Shown piece by piece: positions 25,491-38,029 of a stretch of 64,000 nucleotides of DNA; within the stretch, counting starts at the first letter, position 1, and every line of letters starts with the position of its first letter. The translations under genes were made by a program, and so were the position numbers. The notes below the pieces were generated by a model, which worked only from the letters and a program-made list of their open reading frames with translations, was not told the origin of the DNA and made no database searches. Source of the stretch: Hanleya hanleyi (taxonomy: Eukaryota; Mollusca; Polyplacophora; Lepidopleurida; Hanleyidae); assembly GCA_036873755.1 (NCBI GenBank), contig JAVTVY010056966.1, forward strand, positions 186,001-250,000, written 5' to 3'.

Positions 25491-26107
25491 ATAAGGGAAG
25501 TGGGAAGAGGTGCCGACATACTGAAAGAGCCACATGACTTCACAGTAATCTTCCGGTTAACCTATTCTAAAGCACATACCAAGAATCTAACGATTCGTGA
25601 TATGTGTTGGATCTCAGGTACGCTTTTATTGTACCTGTTCATGTGGCAACTTGGATGATATGACCACACGACCCTAGCACCGGCATAAGCGGTATTAGAT
25701 ACAAATCTAGAGAGCTATGATGGAAATGCTCTGACAACTCGTATGTTGGTAATTGGTGAGCTGTTTCGCTGTGACAACTCGTACACTGGGTATTGGTGAG
25801 CTGTATCGTCGTCAGATGAAAATGATGGCATTTAACACAAAAGACTAGTCTGTAAGGCCTGATGTCGACCCAGCATCAACTTCCCACAAATGCCAACATA
25901 TATCAAAGACCAAAAGGTCTGTACAGGGGGCGGGCCTCGGGCACAAAACGTCCACCAGCAGAATCTCGCCATAAGGGAAGTGGGAAGAGGTGCCGACATA
26001 CTGACAGTCACATGACTTCACAGTATAGTCTTCCGGTTAACCTATTTTAAAGCACATACCAAGAATCTAACGATTCGTGATATGTGTTGTATCTCAGGTA
26101 CACTTTA
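25491..26107. repeat. Direct duplication of about 136 bp, 480 bp apart
   Basis: 25491-25625 and 25971-26107 both begin ATAAGGGAAGTGGGAAGAGG and end ATCTCAGGTAC, with only a few substitutions and one small indel. Between them lies a further short tandem repeat (GACAACTCGTA...TATTGGTGAGCTGT at about 25733 and 25772). The sequence between the two copies is not itself duplicated, so this is a dispersed pair or the remains of a larger tandem. No coding function seen. Confidence 0.85.
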
Positions 26108-26924
26108 GACCTGGCGCAAACCGTTATAGGGCAATTCCATATCACGTAAGTTACATTTTCATTCCCGCTGGGGATGCATTTGTAACATCTGCCACAATTA
26201 ACAGCCATGACTACACCAATAACAAAACAAATCACTTAAATAAAAGTATTTCTTATACTATGAATGGGTTTTTGAGTAATTTCAATCAAATTAATTAGCA
26301 TCTGGGCTTAATTAAAAAAGTGAATTAGGGCAGTTTTGGTTCATTTGACGAATGTTGATAATTCTCTGATTTGGTTGGAAGAATCTTAAAAGTTCTCACC
26401 TATGGCGATAGCTTGAACATGAATTGCAGGCAAGCACCTAAAAGGTGCGTGGACCCCTCAGCCTGTTTTTTTTTTGTCAAGTAGGATCAGGGCTGCATCT
26501 AGAGCCAATTTAGTTTCGGAAAACATATGGGCGCCCAAAACTCAAATGAAACAAAAAACGAAAGTGTTGTTCTTGTTCAATTTGAAAGGATTTCTGAAGG
26601 AAATACTAGAGAAAGCCTCTGGGATCCTCAATATCGATCCGATTGCATAGCTGGGTATTGAATTTCATGTTAATAAACCTCTGTTTTGTGACTGATCACA
26701 GGTTATTTGCGCCAAAATTCACTTACAACAAGAGCCCAAGGGGCTTCAATATACGCCCGTATATCTGGAATTACATTGGTGCAAATTTCAAGGTTGTTTA
26801 ATAGCCTTGATTCCAATTGGTAACTAGCAATCCAGAGAAAGGTCTACAATTTTGTGCCTCTGAGAATGTAACATATATACATGTATCACATCTAAAATTG
26901 AATGATAAACTAACCTTGGAGCAA

Positions 26925-27450
26925 GAACCGAGAGCTCACATATCCAACACTGAAATCGACATTAGTCGAACACAAGAAAATAGTAGTTTTCCTGCAAATG
27001 GATTTCTTTCAGACGAGAGAATTTTTCATGAAGGAAGAAGGATGAAGTAAACCTTTGTTCTTGAGTTGATAAACAGGTATGAAGTTCATAAATGACCCCT
27101 CTCCCCGTTAAATTAGTAAATGTATGGTTTTTATTTCACAACAGTTTAACTAAATGTGGTGGATTCAAACATGGGAGACAACTCCACAGGACAAATGCCA
27201 TATATATGTAGGGGAGAGAACTCTGAATATTCCAACCTAATACATATAGTCAGCTAAACTAGATTCAGTTTTGGGGGACTGTGATCTTGACATTTGACAA
27301 ATTGATGTATGGCTCCTCTTCGCCATGTGAGTAAGGTATTTGATACCATTCCATACCTTGAAACTAGAGATATCGCATGGACAACAAATGGTAATGGATG
27401 AATGGACAGAAAGAAACATCGCATTACATGATCTCGTCTTTGACAGGCAT
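26925..27450. repeat. Intact copy of the block interrupted at 40903-43875
   Basis: This stretch aligns with three separated pieces at 40903-41099, 42983-43130 and 43659-43850. It contains GAAGTTCATAAATGACCCCT and GCTAAACTAGATTCAG uninterrupted and so provides the empty sites for two later insertions in the other copy. The 77-codon frame at 26817-27050 is not conserved between the two copies. Confidence 0.75.
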
Positions 27451-27589
27451 ATGAAAATGTGACTTAATGATTTCCTGATTTTGGGATCAGTGACCTTGAC
27501 CGTTGACCGTGACCTAAATTTTGGTACATGACACATCGTCTTCCATCAATGTTTCGATGGACACAAGAAAATCATGATTTTTATGAATT

Positions 27590-28800
27590 TCATGAGTTTG
27601 GGGGTCACAATGACCTTGATGTTCAGCCTTGACCTACATTTTGGTACATTTCCCCCTAATGTATCTACTGACACAAAAAAAAGTAATTTTCAAAGATTTC
27701 TTGATTCTGGAGTCACAGTGACCTTGACTGTTGACCTTGACATAAATTTTGTTACATGACAAACCATCTGCCCGTAATTTCTCAATGGACACAAAAAATC
27801 ATGATTTTTAACAATTTCAAGATTTTGGTGTCACAGTGACCTTGACCTAAGACCTTGACCTACATTTTGGTATGTGACACATCGTGTCCCCTAATGTATC
27901 TACTGACACAAAAAAAATGTTATTTTTAATAATTTCCTGATTTTGAGGTCACAGTGACCTTTGACCGTGACCTAATTTTTGGTATGCGACACTTCATTCC
28001 TCCTATTGAATCCACTCACCAAAAATTAGTAATTTTTAATGATTTCCTGATTTTTAGGTTACACTGAACTTTGACCTTGATTCTGGTGTCACAGTGATTT
28101 TGAGCGGGATCTAAATTTTGGTACATGACAAAACGGCTACCCGTAATTTGTCAATGGACTCAAAAAATCATGAGTTTTAACAATTTCCTGATTTTGGGAT
28201 CACAGTGACCTTGACCTTAGACCTTGACCTACATTTTGATATGTGACACATTGTGTCCTCCTAATGTATCTACTGACACAAAGAAATTTTATTTTTAATA
28301 ATTTCCTGATTTTTGGGTCACAGTGACCTTTGACCTTGACCTATATTTTGGTATGCGACACTTCATTCCCCCCTATTGAATCCACTCACAAAAAATTAGA
28401 ATTTTTAATGATTTCCTGATTTTTCGGTCACTCTGACCTTTGACCTCTGCCCTCGACCTACATGTGGTATGCAACACATCATTCCACCCTAGGGCATCCA
28501 CTCACCAAAAATTAAAATTGTAGAGAGAAAACTCTCAATAATCAATGATTTTTTTATTTTAGGCAACAGTGACCTTTGACCTCTGACCTTGACCTCAATT
28601 TTGGTACGCGACACATCGTCTTCACCTAGCATATCCACTCACAAAAAATTGCAACTGTGGATAGAGAACGTTCACAGATATAGACCGGACACCAACACTT
28701 CAGTGATTTCCTGTTTTTAGGCCAGTGACCTTTGACCTCTGACCTTGACCGTCATTTTGGTACGCGACACATCGTCTCCCCGTAGGGTATCCACTCACCA
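27590..28800. repeat. Tandem array with TGACC half sites, about ten units
   Basis: Units of roughly 110-150 bp, each with TTTCCTGATTTT, GTCACAGTGACCTTGACC and TTTTGGTACATGACACATCG in order. Unit cores lie near 27604, 27713, 27829, 27947, 28077, 28196, 28316, 28430, 28567 and 28721. Every unit contains several direct TGACCT words (AGGTCA on the other strand). Units diverge from left to right, and the later ones gain extra TGACCTCTGACC copies. It closes with CCGGACACGGGGGACGGACG before the right terminus of the element. Confidence 0.9.
28324..28738 (-). promoter_or_regulatory. Four perfect DR1 nuclear-receptor motifs
   Basis: TGACCTTTGACCT (AGGTCAAAGGTCA on the minus strand) is present at 28324-28336, 28434-28446, 28570-28582 and 28726-28738. 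This is the canonical direct repeat with one-base spacing recognised by HNF4, RXR/PPAR and COUP-TF type receptors. A near copy lies at 27954. The motif is seen; binding is inferred only, and the array probably exists for transposon-internal reasons. Confidence 0.5.
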
Positions 28801-30040
28801 AAAATTAGAACTGTAGATAGAAAACTGTCCCAGATATGGACCGGACACGGGGGACGGACGTACATGGCAACGACAAGACCCCACAGCCCTATGGGCTGAG
28901 GGGTAACAATGAATTAGTAGGTATGTGTATAGTTGCCATCTGTCATTTTGCCATATTTTACCACAAGGGTTGTAAAAATTGTTAACCAGTGTCAAGTTAC
29001 AAATGTGTGTCACGTAAGTTACATGGGATGGGATTCTGGACTATTTATTCAGGAAGTACTTGCATAAATGTTTAGAAATTGAAAAATACAATGTACTTAT
29101 ACAGGAATAACAATTTTTGGGATACTTAACTGTTCATTATTTTCTAATTAATTACCAAACTCATTACCATATTTTCAGTGAAAACATTGGAATTGTTTAT
29201 GGAATTGGACCCTTTACTTAGTCTGCAAGGACAGTTTAGAATATCTTAATTGTATACTTTTAGCGGTAACAATGTTAGAAATACTAAATAGTTGGATTTG
29301 CTTTTGACAAAAAATTCTTCCTACAGGTAGTTTACATGGTTTTGTATATGTAACTTACGTGACAATTTTTATCCACCCCTCTGAATTTCTATTCAACTAT
29401 TTGTTTTTTACCAAGTTAAGAGGTGTATGTTCCTAGTGGACAGGAGGTAGTTTCATTGATTGGAGAGGTTCTTTATATGTATTGCCTATATGATCTCTTG
29501 ACAAAATGACCCATGAAAATTTGTCACGTAAGTTACATTGTGATAATCGGATTGAATATTGAGTGAAAATGACAAAGTCTTGCCAGCTTCGCAAATTTGA
29601 CAAGCTTGCATGTCAGAATACATCATTGTTAGTTACTAACATCAGATATAACCAAAATGAGAGGAATACTTCAGATTATACATCTTATTTTGAGGCCTAC
29701 TAGAAAATCACATTTTATGGTTGTTCGAGTTTGCTAGGTGTTTCAATGGTATTTTTTTCTAGAATGTGGACCAATCAGTGATAAAAACTTCATTTTGTCT
29801 TAGTTCAGGCACTGGTTGATACAAAAAATCAACAGATGTTACAATCCTAGCAGTTTGAAATTTGAGCAACTTTCACTCTCTGTCATGGAATCGCCCTATA
29901 TTGTCTAAGAGCATGATATGTATTTGTAAAGTAAGTTTGGTACTCTTAGGCACATTTCTTCTTTAGATATCGGTGTAGCAAATGATTTGTGAGAACTGAC
30001 ACTTGTAATCTGAAAAAATACTAAGCATATATATCCAAGA

Positions 30041-30345
30041 TTATTACATCCGAAAGGGGCATAACTCCATAAAATATGAGCCAAGACAACTATTTTTTTC
30101 TAGGAATCTAGACTACAACTAGATAAAAAAGTTTCCTCATAATTTGGTAGTTGTAACACAGTTAATTATATATAACTGGTTACATTCAAGCAGAGATATC
30201 TGCACCCAAACTCTGTAAAATAAGGGCAGAGGCCGAGGGAAGCGATAAATGTTCAAAATGTGGTGGCTGTGTTTCAAGTAGTTTTGCCTAAAATGCAGTA
30301 ATTGACGGACAGACGTACAGAGGGACGGATGTACAGACGGATGAA
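30041..30345. repeat. Array fragment, AAAGGGGCATAACT family
   Basis: Contains TTATTACATCCGAAAGGGGC, GTTTCCTCATAATTTGGTAG and a GGACAGACGTACAGAGGGAC tail. Units of the same family continue at 32395-33066. It is one or two units with the typical 'gacgga' terminus of these invertebrate tandem-repeat elements. Confidence 0.75.
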
Positions 30346-32394
30346 ACCTATATCACCATGGCAGCATGTACGACAATCATGAATCATTCATGATCAATAC
30401 AACTCATATGAGCATCCTTCTGATGGAAAATAACTCTCCAAGCTGGCACAAATAATTGATTTCCAGTTAGAAATACAGCACAGTGCTGAGGCTGTTTTTT
30501 TTTTTTTTTTTTATCACAATGGACATACATGTATGACATGATCGCATCACATACATATATACTGGCACATATATACTCGCACAGATTCTGTGTGTAATGA
30601 TACTTTCATGTCTAAAGCTCTATCTGTGTTCACGATGAGTTGTATGAATCTAGGATTGCATCGCTGCTGACTGTCACACAGCACATTTTGCAATTATATG
30701 ATATATGATACTGAAGAATAATTTGATGGCCTATTACCGATCATATTCAGATCAAAACTGTCTATTCCCATGATCAAAAGATAATATAGTGGATTGACCA
30801 TCATGGCCCAGTAGGGTTCTGTGCATCTGGTAATTCAGTACACCAGTACTCTCCATTCCTCTCTAAAATGTTTTCAATAATTCCCTGGGCCTGGGCCAAG
30901 GGCCCGGGTAAAAACTGATTGCGATTTGCTAGTGGCAGATTTCACCAAATTGGGTTGAAAATGTGCAGTCATCAGACTTCCTTGTACCATACATAAGTCT
31001 GTGTACAGTACCTATCACGTACCTCTTGAATTTTCAATGAATGTCATAGCAGATGTTACTATGGTAACCAGATGCTATGATGTGGAATTACTGATCCATA
31101 AACATTCATCTAAATGATTTATTGACAGAAATACCATGTCCATGATATGACATTACTGCATGGTTATGGGTACATGTACCACAAAACTAGTTATTCTGTT
31201 AATATGCAGAGGATCTTCCATTTTTCTAGTAAGAGAAGCGGATCCGACAAGCAGGATCAAACATGCCAGGCTACTTCACCACCCACGTTTCTGTTGTAAT
31301 TCATTTGATGCATATTGCTACAAACTACACAAAATGCGACATCATGGGTACAGCCGATTTACATTTACACGTACATACCATAATTATAAGTGTACATAAT
31401 TCATCTTACAGTAACCCAAACGGAAAATTTGGCATCTATTTTATATCCCCACTGGTTGTCGAGATAATGCACTTAAAACATCTTGGGATTTGGTACAAGT
31501 TTGATTTCCGGCATTGAGCAAGAGAGAATTACATTTAGATTGACAGACAAATAATACCATTAATCTTCTTCCCTTTTATACTTGGATTTTTTTTTTTTTT
31601 TTGTATTTACATTAATATTGTGATCAACAAACAGCTACAATGTACTAATGGAATGTCACTTTTGAGACTTTGGGACTGGTAGTTTCACAAATATGGTTAC
31701 CATAGCAACCAGTAACCGATCACTTAATTTCAGATACTCAAAATAATCAGTTGGAGTTTTTTAATGAATTTGAATCATGCAGACCCTCGTGAAAGGATAT
31801 TCAATAATTGAAAATTCTTAACCCATAGAATTTCCAAAATGTAGCCCCTGGTACTAAGAGCTGTTGCTGGGGTAACCATTTTTCTGACAATAATGGAATT
31901 TTTTGCTATGACAATCATTTATAGCATGCACCCTATGAACTGGCAATATAAGTTTCCAGAAAATCAGACTAACAGCTGTGGAAATATTCCAGCATTGATT
32001 TAGCTCATCAACTTGGTTTCACTTGGGCGACATTGTCAAAATATATTTGCAAATACATGTAACCCTCAAAATGTAGTGTGTACTTCGAACTACAAATATT
32101 TCTGCACAACCATTTACATGCGGTAACAGTTTACTTTAAAGTTTCAGCATTTTTTTCTCAAATATGAATGACCTTGGGTTCCCCAGTGTACTTGAAGCCG
32201 ACTTTTCAGAACAGGAGGGTGAGACTCACAAAACCCCTCGGCTTCCCCCAAGCAATTGAGAAATATGCTGAGAATGTGCAACATATTATCTCTATACTAA
32301 TCATCCAGAATTGTCCTTTTTATTAGAAAATATATCAATTCCGCAGATATAACAGCTACATTGTACATTCTAGAATATATATCACAAAATCATA
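30346..32394. other. No gene recognised
   Basis: AT-rich with T18 at 30495-30512 and a T-run near 31589. The overlapping frames of 79 and 84 codons at 31160-31517 have no recognisable domain. The sequence separates two blocks of one repeat family and may be an insertion, but no ends were found. Confidence 0.45.
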
Positions 32395-33066
32395 TCTAGT
32401 TTAATACACAAAAAAGGGTCATAACTCTGTGAAATAAGGGCCGAGATGAATAACTCTTTGTAGGTTAGTAGAATACAAGTAGATAAATAAGTTTCCAAAA
32501 TTTGGTAGCTGTACCGAACATGGATCTGATAACTTGTACGTTCACCTACAGATCACAAAATCAGAGATTATTACATCCGAAAGGGGCATAACTTCATAAA
32601 ATATGAGATGAGACAACTCATTTTTTTTGTAGGCATCTAGACTACAACTGGATAAAAAAGTTTCCTCATACATGTAATTTGGTAGCTGTACCAAACACAG
32701 TTAATTATATATAACTGGTTACATTCAAGCATATATCACAAAATCAGAAAAGGAGCTTAACTCTTTAAAATAAGGACCGAGACAAGTAATTTTTTGTTGG
32801 CTTCCCAAAATATAGTAGCCGTATCGAACACAGTTCTGCAGATATAGTTGGTAACATTCAAGCATATAGGACAGAAATAGAAATTAATATCTGTAGAGGG
32901 GCATAACTCATAACCCCATAATCAAATATGGGCCGAGGGGAGCCACTTTCGATAGGCGTCTGACTTAGCACTGGATAAATAAGTGTTCAAAATTTGGTGA
33001 TTGTGTCTCAAGCAGTTTTGCCTAAAATGCGGCAACGAACAGACGGACGGACATGGTGACGACAAT
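32395..33066. repeat. Tandem array, about four 165 bp units
   Basis: Units mark themselves with AAGGGTCATAACTCTG (32412), AAAGGGGCATAACTTC (32580), AAAGGAGCTTAACTCTT (32748) and GAGGGGCATAACTCAT (32897). Each also carries GGATAAATAAGTTTCC and ATTTGGTAGCTGTAC-like blocks. It ends in CGAACAGACGGACGGACATGGTGACGACA (positions 33025-33053 approximately), a terminus shared in style with the Helentron-like elements. Confidence 0.8.
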
Positions 33067-34252
33067 AAAAAGCAAACTGCATTCAATGTTCTTCAGCAAA
33101 GAAAATCTCATCTACAATGTGCAAGTCATTTCATACTGAGAAAGATTAGCACAAAAGAGGTGTGATTTCCCACCTCATAATTATAGGGTTGTCACATTTA
33201 CTGGAGCCAGAAGTGGAATGTGTATTCAACACAGAGGAATTGAAAACATTAATTAATATCTCTGAAATTCAAAGATGTAATCAACCCAAAAACTGTGAAA
33301 TTTTCCGATGTAAAAAATTAGTAGTGCATATTATGATAGGACCGAAATGTGAAAAATGTTGATACTTGAATAGGACTAATCTTGCATTGTACTGATATGA
33401 TAAACAAGAGTTGTAACTGTACTCTGGTGTTGAGCAGAACAATTCCCGAATATGATGAACAGGAGCCCCCCCCCCCCCTCAGATAAAGAGGGGTACATCA
33501 TTAAAAGACCAGTTTCAATACAAAACATGATACAACAGTTCAACTGCAGATGTCTGATTTTCTACAGAAATAGGGGAGACAGCTCTAGTATGTAAACATA
33601 GCTTGCAATACACTAAAATAATGCTAACAAGATGTACACACTCACACAACATTCAGTAACAATTTGGTGCAGATACAATGTTTGATGGGAAAGCTGCAAA
33701 CACTGGTAAAATTGGCTTGAACCTTGTGTTAAGGACTTTGACTATTGATTTCACCTGATCAATATAATCCATCAAAATCAATTACTTACAATGAGTTTGA
33801 GGTACATGTATACTTGAAATTTGATCATAATGCACATCCCTGGAGTTATGACTAACAACACAGTTTTTCCCACATGTTTTGGCCTATATAGGTGACCTTG
33901 ACGTTGTTGCTTGACCAGTTGACTTGAATATAAATAGGGTTATTATCTGCCCCATGTGCAGGCCGCCAATATTTTTTAACCTATTCAGGATTTGGAACAG
34001 GAGATTTTCAATTTTTTAGTTTCTTTAGCATGAGTGAACTTGACATTTTGACCTAAACATAAAATAAGGTTTTTCTTTGCCCAATGGGCACTAAATGCCC
34101 ACTGCTTGGCGCCAATTCATAATCTGGAACTCGAGATTTTCATCTTTGCAAATTTTCTAGCCCAACTGACTTGATCGTTTTACCTACATATAGTGGCCTC
34201 AATTATAACTTCAGTTGAAATTTGGAGTGAATTTAATCAATACTTTTCAAAT
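33067..34252. other. No gene recognised; C13 tract
   Basis: Unassigned, with C13 at 33466-33478 and scattered GTGACCTTGACG words near 33890 that may be decayed array sequence. Confidence 0.45.
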
Positions 34253-34401
34253 CAGCCCTCACAATTAGCCACAGCATTTGCCGATATAAATGCTGCGACA
34301 TAATCAGTTCAACTCCGCCATTATTAACCTGGTGTTAAATGGGAGTTACTTTGACGCTGCATGATTTTTGCCAAGAACAGTTTTCCTGCTTGTGAGGGCT
34401 G
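34253..34401. mobile_element. 149 bp MITE with CAGCCCTCAC ends and CAAAT TSD
   Basis: Starts CAGCCCTCACAATTAGCC and ends CTTGTGAGGGCTG; perfect CAAAT flanks (34248-34252 and 34402-34406) give a 5 bp target duplication. A second copy at 48185-52881 is split by a 4.5 kb insertion, so this copy supplies its empty site. No coding capacity. The 5 bp duplication again suggests a hAT5-like origin. Confidence 0.85.
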
Positions 34402-34406
34402 CAAAT

Positions 34407-37272
34407 TGCACGCACACACAGACAGCGATTCTATACCCCCCTGAACCGGGGTCCAGCTGAGAATAGCGAGTCTGAAAGCTGTATTTCTTGCATGTACATT
34501 ATATGTGTGAATGTAGTACATGTATATAAAATGTGAGACTAATTAATACATGCATACATATGGCACTGAATAATTTACTCTAGCTTTCATTGGAAAATAT
34601 TGATTCAGCTAGCGATTAAATGAAAGAAACTAAAGAACTCACCTTTATTAATTCTCTAAATTCACTCTTACTTTGATAATAATTTTCAATTTCAAATGTT
34701 CAGTAAGTATCAGCTTAATTTACTTCAACTTCAGGGGTATCTTTTTATCACAATAAAGTTTCTTTTCCTCTCAGCAATATACATGTACCCTGTACAGCCT
34801 CTGTCAAGTATCAGGAAGCATGTCAGCACACACAGCTGACATACAGGTATGTCTGCAATTCACCTGTGTAAATCCATCGGCAATTCACCTATGTAATCCA
34901 TAGTGTCAGTCAAGACAGTCAAAACTCCCGTGAACTCACGAGTGCAAGAAAATCTAATAAAGAGAACTCTCAGCTGGCCAACCAGCCAAACAACAGTTGC
35001 AGAAAACCCTGACCAAATCCATCGGAATTATTGATTTGTCGCTCTGAGGCCAGGAGAATTAGTCTGCACATGTGTGCATGAACACTCAACATCAAAAGTA
35101 CCCCAGACAGTCAGCATCGTCAGTACACCTAGCACAAAACATGGATTAAACCAGCCCAGGAAACCGCCTGCCTGCCTTCAATGCTTTATTTTAGACAAAC
35201 AGAACGAAAATAGACTGCCAGGAGAAACGATGCAGCCTGGACGTGCTGGGATTCCCTAATGACTGCATCAAACTGTCAGTTATATTACCAAGCATTACTC
35301 ACAAGCCAAAAACCACACACGTGTACATGACCAGAACTCAGAACTCGAACCAATCACTGGAGTAAAAACATAATAAATAACAACAGTGGGTATACCATTT
35401 GGTACCGCCTTCATGAACATGACGGAAATTGGCAGCAAAAAAGTTAATTAACCATGATAACTAGGGAAAACAGCCTTGACACCTCAGGTCTCATAACAAC
35501 GCAAACAATCTGGCAGGAAAAATAGCTGTTTATAACTTCACCTGTATAAGCATGATAAGGCTTATCAAGGTTAATCTTTTCCTCCTGCTTGCTCATATTT
35601 TCCCCATCTTCCCCAGGCAAACAGAGCCCTTACAAGATGCTCCATTCTCACTATGATGGATTTGGGAAGGTAATGGGAACAGTGGAGATCAAAAAGCTGT
35701 ATGTCATGAGCAGTGCACAAACTAATTAAATGCCACCTCACAAACATGAAAATGTTCACCTCCAACTTCCGGAATCAGTATCACCTGACTTGTGTGGGGC
35801 TGCCTGCCTGTGTCTAAAGTTGGTGGATGAAGTTGGAGGTTTAAAATTGGCCCTTGGTCAACTTAATTATTTCACCATGAATTGGGGAGTGGGGGGGGGG
35901 GGGACACATTTCATGCCTTGGAAAAAGTTTACATGCAGTCAATATTTTCTTTATTATAAATACAACAAGAGCCCATGTGGCTTCAATATTACACCTGTGC
36001 AATGATTTATTATTTGCGATCCCACATTAAAATTCAGGTACAAACTATACATGTATATAACTTCATGTGACCTCAAAATTCCAAATTTGGGGTATCAGCA
36101 TATATTAGTCGCAATCCATATCCCAGAGGTGGAGATATAACCTATATGTAATCCATAGTGAGAACTGATGTTATAGACAGATCATTCATGTAGATGGAAG
36201 GACAGACACACTAAAAATCAATAGGTTTCTTCACCATGTTCACTGGCAGGAGTTTCAGGTATACCCGAAGATCCGAACTGTGTCACAATGAGCAGCCCTG
36301 CCCTGGTATTCAGGCTGTGAAATGAATATGGTTCTCCTTGCCCCATAATGAGTAACGCACATGTATACTCCAGGTATTCACACAGAAAACAAAAGTTAAT
36401 GAACAGAGAGTAGTCACTAATGACTATCATAATGTTGTCTAAGGATGCATGTATATATGGTGTGATTTATCGCTCGCTTTCAATTTTCAAAAGTTACACA
36501 TTGCAACATTTGAACAGGTTTGATGTAGGGCAATCTCACTTGGGGAAGCAAATTGTGTTATCAATTGGCACATCTACAAGAATAGCATCCTCCAAACGGG
36601 CCAAATGCAGTCTCGTTCACATTCAAGCTCGCATCAATTTAGTTCAAAATATGAATATTTGACATGATTTATGTTCCTGCAGTTAAGTACAGGGAACCCA
36701 TCCTCTACACTGATTAGTAGCAACGCCTTGAATTCTAGAAATCGCACCACACTGATTAGACAGGCCTGGTATTGGCTAATAATGTGACTGATCTACTCAC
36801 AGCAGGGCTGATTTCAATTGAACTACATGTAAATCAGCTCTTAATTTTTACCAGGCCGAGATAAGTAGGGCCTTCAAAAAGCAATCACATGGCTGCCTCT
36901 CATGATTCGATTGTTGCATAACATCACCGTACCATGTTGTAATGGAAATGAATCAAAATTAAGCATTTTTGTACCACCCCAAAGCGATGCCTTATCGAAA
37001 AACGTGAAAGACCGAGCCTTCATTTACACTACACTAGCCCTGCTGTGTGCATGGTAACGTCCGTCCATGCCACCAGGTTCATGCAACTGGGTAGTGAAAA
37101 TCTGACTATTGCACAATAGAAATGTTTGTAATTTGTAATGGAGTCCGAGATGTATCAAACTGTACAATGTTCCACCCCAACATGATGCATTATCCACAAA
37201 CGTGAAGGACAAGTTAAAGAATGTTCAACCGTTACAGAAGCTAAGTGCCTCCATGTGCAGAAGTAAACATGA
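34407..37272. other. No gene recognised; repeat fragments
   Basis: 35963-36210 starts ACAAGAGCCCATGTGGCTTC, a hairpin-bearing start like that at 26733, and ends in a GGAAGGACAGACAC tail: a short tandem-repeat element fragment. G13 lies at 35891-35903. A diverged pair (CCACCCCAAAGCGATGCCTT at 36974 and CCACCCCAACATGATGCATT at 37171) marks a two-unit repeat of about 195 bp. The remainder is unassigned. Confidence 0.5.
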
Positions 37273-37659
37273 GGCAGCACCTAAAAGGTGCAACAACCCC
37301 TCAGCCAGACAGTTTTAGTCAGTGTATATTGGTACACAATGAATGAAAAATGCATAAGTAAAAGCCTGAAAGATTTGGTTGAATGCAGAAGATGCTTTAG
37401 CAGTGGCTTGTAAAAGATTAAAATATGATAAATTCAGTGTTCGATGTTGGATGCATTGAAGGATTATAATAAATATTTTGACATAGCGCGTACGAAAAAT
37501 ATGGCGGAAGAACAGAATATTCTGAACAAAAACAAAAGGCTTCAAGCCATTTTGGCTTTGAACCCTAATAATAATCTAAACAATAATAAAAGTCTTTGAT
37601 AGCAATAACTGTATGAATCCCTGTGTACCTGTTGATTGTCTGTCTCTTTCCATCTGTGA

Positions 37660-37959
37660 TCAAGCAGAGGATGAGGGTGGGTGGATGGCAATCCAAACAG
37701 CCTTGTGATATGAATAATATGTTTCATGGACACCAAATTGTATATCTGTGAGTTTGAAATTGGTGAAAATCTGGTCAATGGTTGTCCTAAGATCTGTGGT
37801 TAGGGTGTGTATTAAGGGAAAGAGCCCATGCTCTTGGAAGAAGTCGTTTATCTTGGTTGTTTCAGCCGAGTCGACAGCAAAGTCATTGTTGAAGTCTCCA
37901 AGTATGACAACATTAGTCGCTGAACAGTGGTTCCTTAGTGATGTAGAAAGTCCGCCCAA
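37660..37959 (-). pseudogene. C-terminal part of an EEP-family endonuclease (Helentron-type)
   Basis: The roughly 95-residue minus-strand translation contains VVILGDFNND (residues about 18-27), TTDLRTTIDQIFTN (about 54-67) and ETYYSYHKAVWIAI (about 79-92). These correspond in order to the GDFN motif, the conserved 'T.IDhI..N' strand and the C-terminal 'Y.SDH..V' motif of the exonuclease-endonuclease-phosphatase fold, as in LINE and Helentron endonucleases. The 'TYYS.H.AV' form resembles Helentron C-termini more than those of most LINEs. The catalytic Asp of SDH is replaced by Tyr, and the N-terminal half is missing: the frame is cut near 37945 by the tandem array. So it is inactive. It lies 380 bp from the 3' hairpin of element II. 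Confidence 0.7.
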
Positions 37960-38029
37960 TCAGAGAAACCAGTTCTGTCATTCATCGTAAGTTTCTTGAT
38001 GCACTGATGATGTATATCAAATTTTACAT

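Larger units (their letters stand above)
26429..28906 (-). mobile_element. Helentron/HINE-like element I
   Basis: Left terminus has the hairpin GCACCTAAAAGGTGC (26434-26448) followed by ACCCCTCAGCC (26453-26463). The right terminus has the hairpin CAGCCCTATGGGCTG (28884-28898) merging into GGCTGAGGGGT (28894-28904). The inverted repeat is therefore terminal on the right but lies inside a hairpin on the left: the asymmetric arrangement of Helitron2/Helentron elements. The same four parts in the same order occur in 37273-39390. Read on the minus strand the hairpin is 3'-terminal, as in rolling-circle elements. The interior holds a hAT-like solo end (26488-26543), a block shared with 40903-43875, and a tandem array. 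Confidence 0.7.
26125..29900. mobile_element. TATAGGGC-ended element, split by a rolling-circle element
   Basis: TATAGGGCAATTCCAT at 26125-26140 is matched in inverse by ATGGAATCGCCCTATA at 29885-29900; both ends are bounded by TA. The word TCACGTAAGTTACAT occurs just inside the left end (26142) and three times in the right part (29010, 29522, and reversed at 29350), which ties the two halves together. The middle, 26429-28906, is a separate tandem-repeat element. Without it this element is about 1.3 kb and non-coding. Family unknown; TA flanks allow a Tc1/mariner-like or related mechanism. Confidence 0.65.

Noticed and set aside
27590..28800. A host enhancer made of nuclear-receptor sites
   Set aside because: The motifs are part of a transposon array with several decayed units; kept only as a motif observation.
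26429..28910. A 7 bp target duplication ATGAATT around element I
   Set aside because: It fits by eye, but element II shows no such duplication and rolling-circle elements do not normally make one; treated as coincidence.
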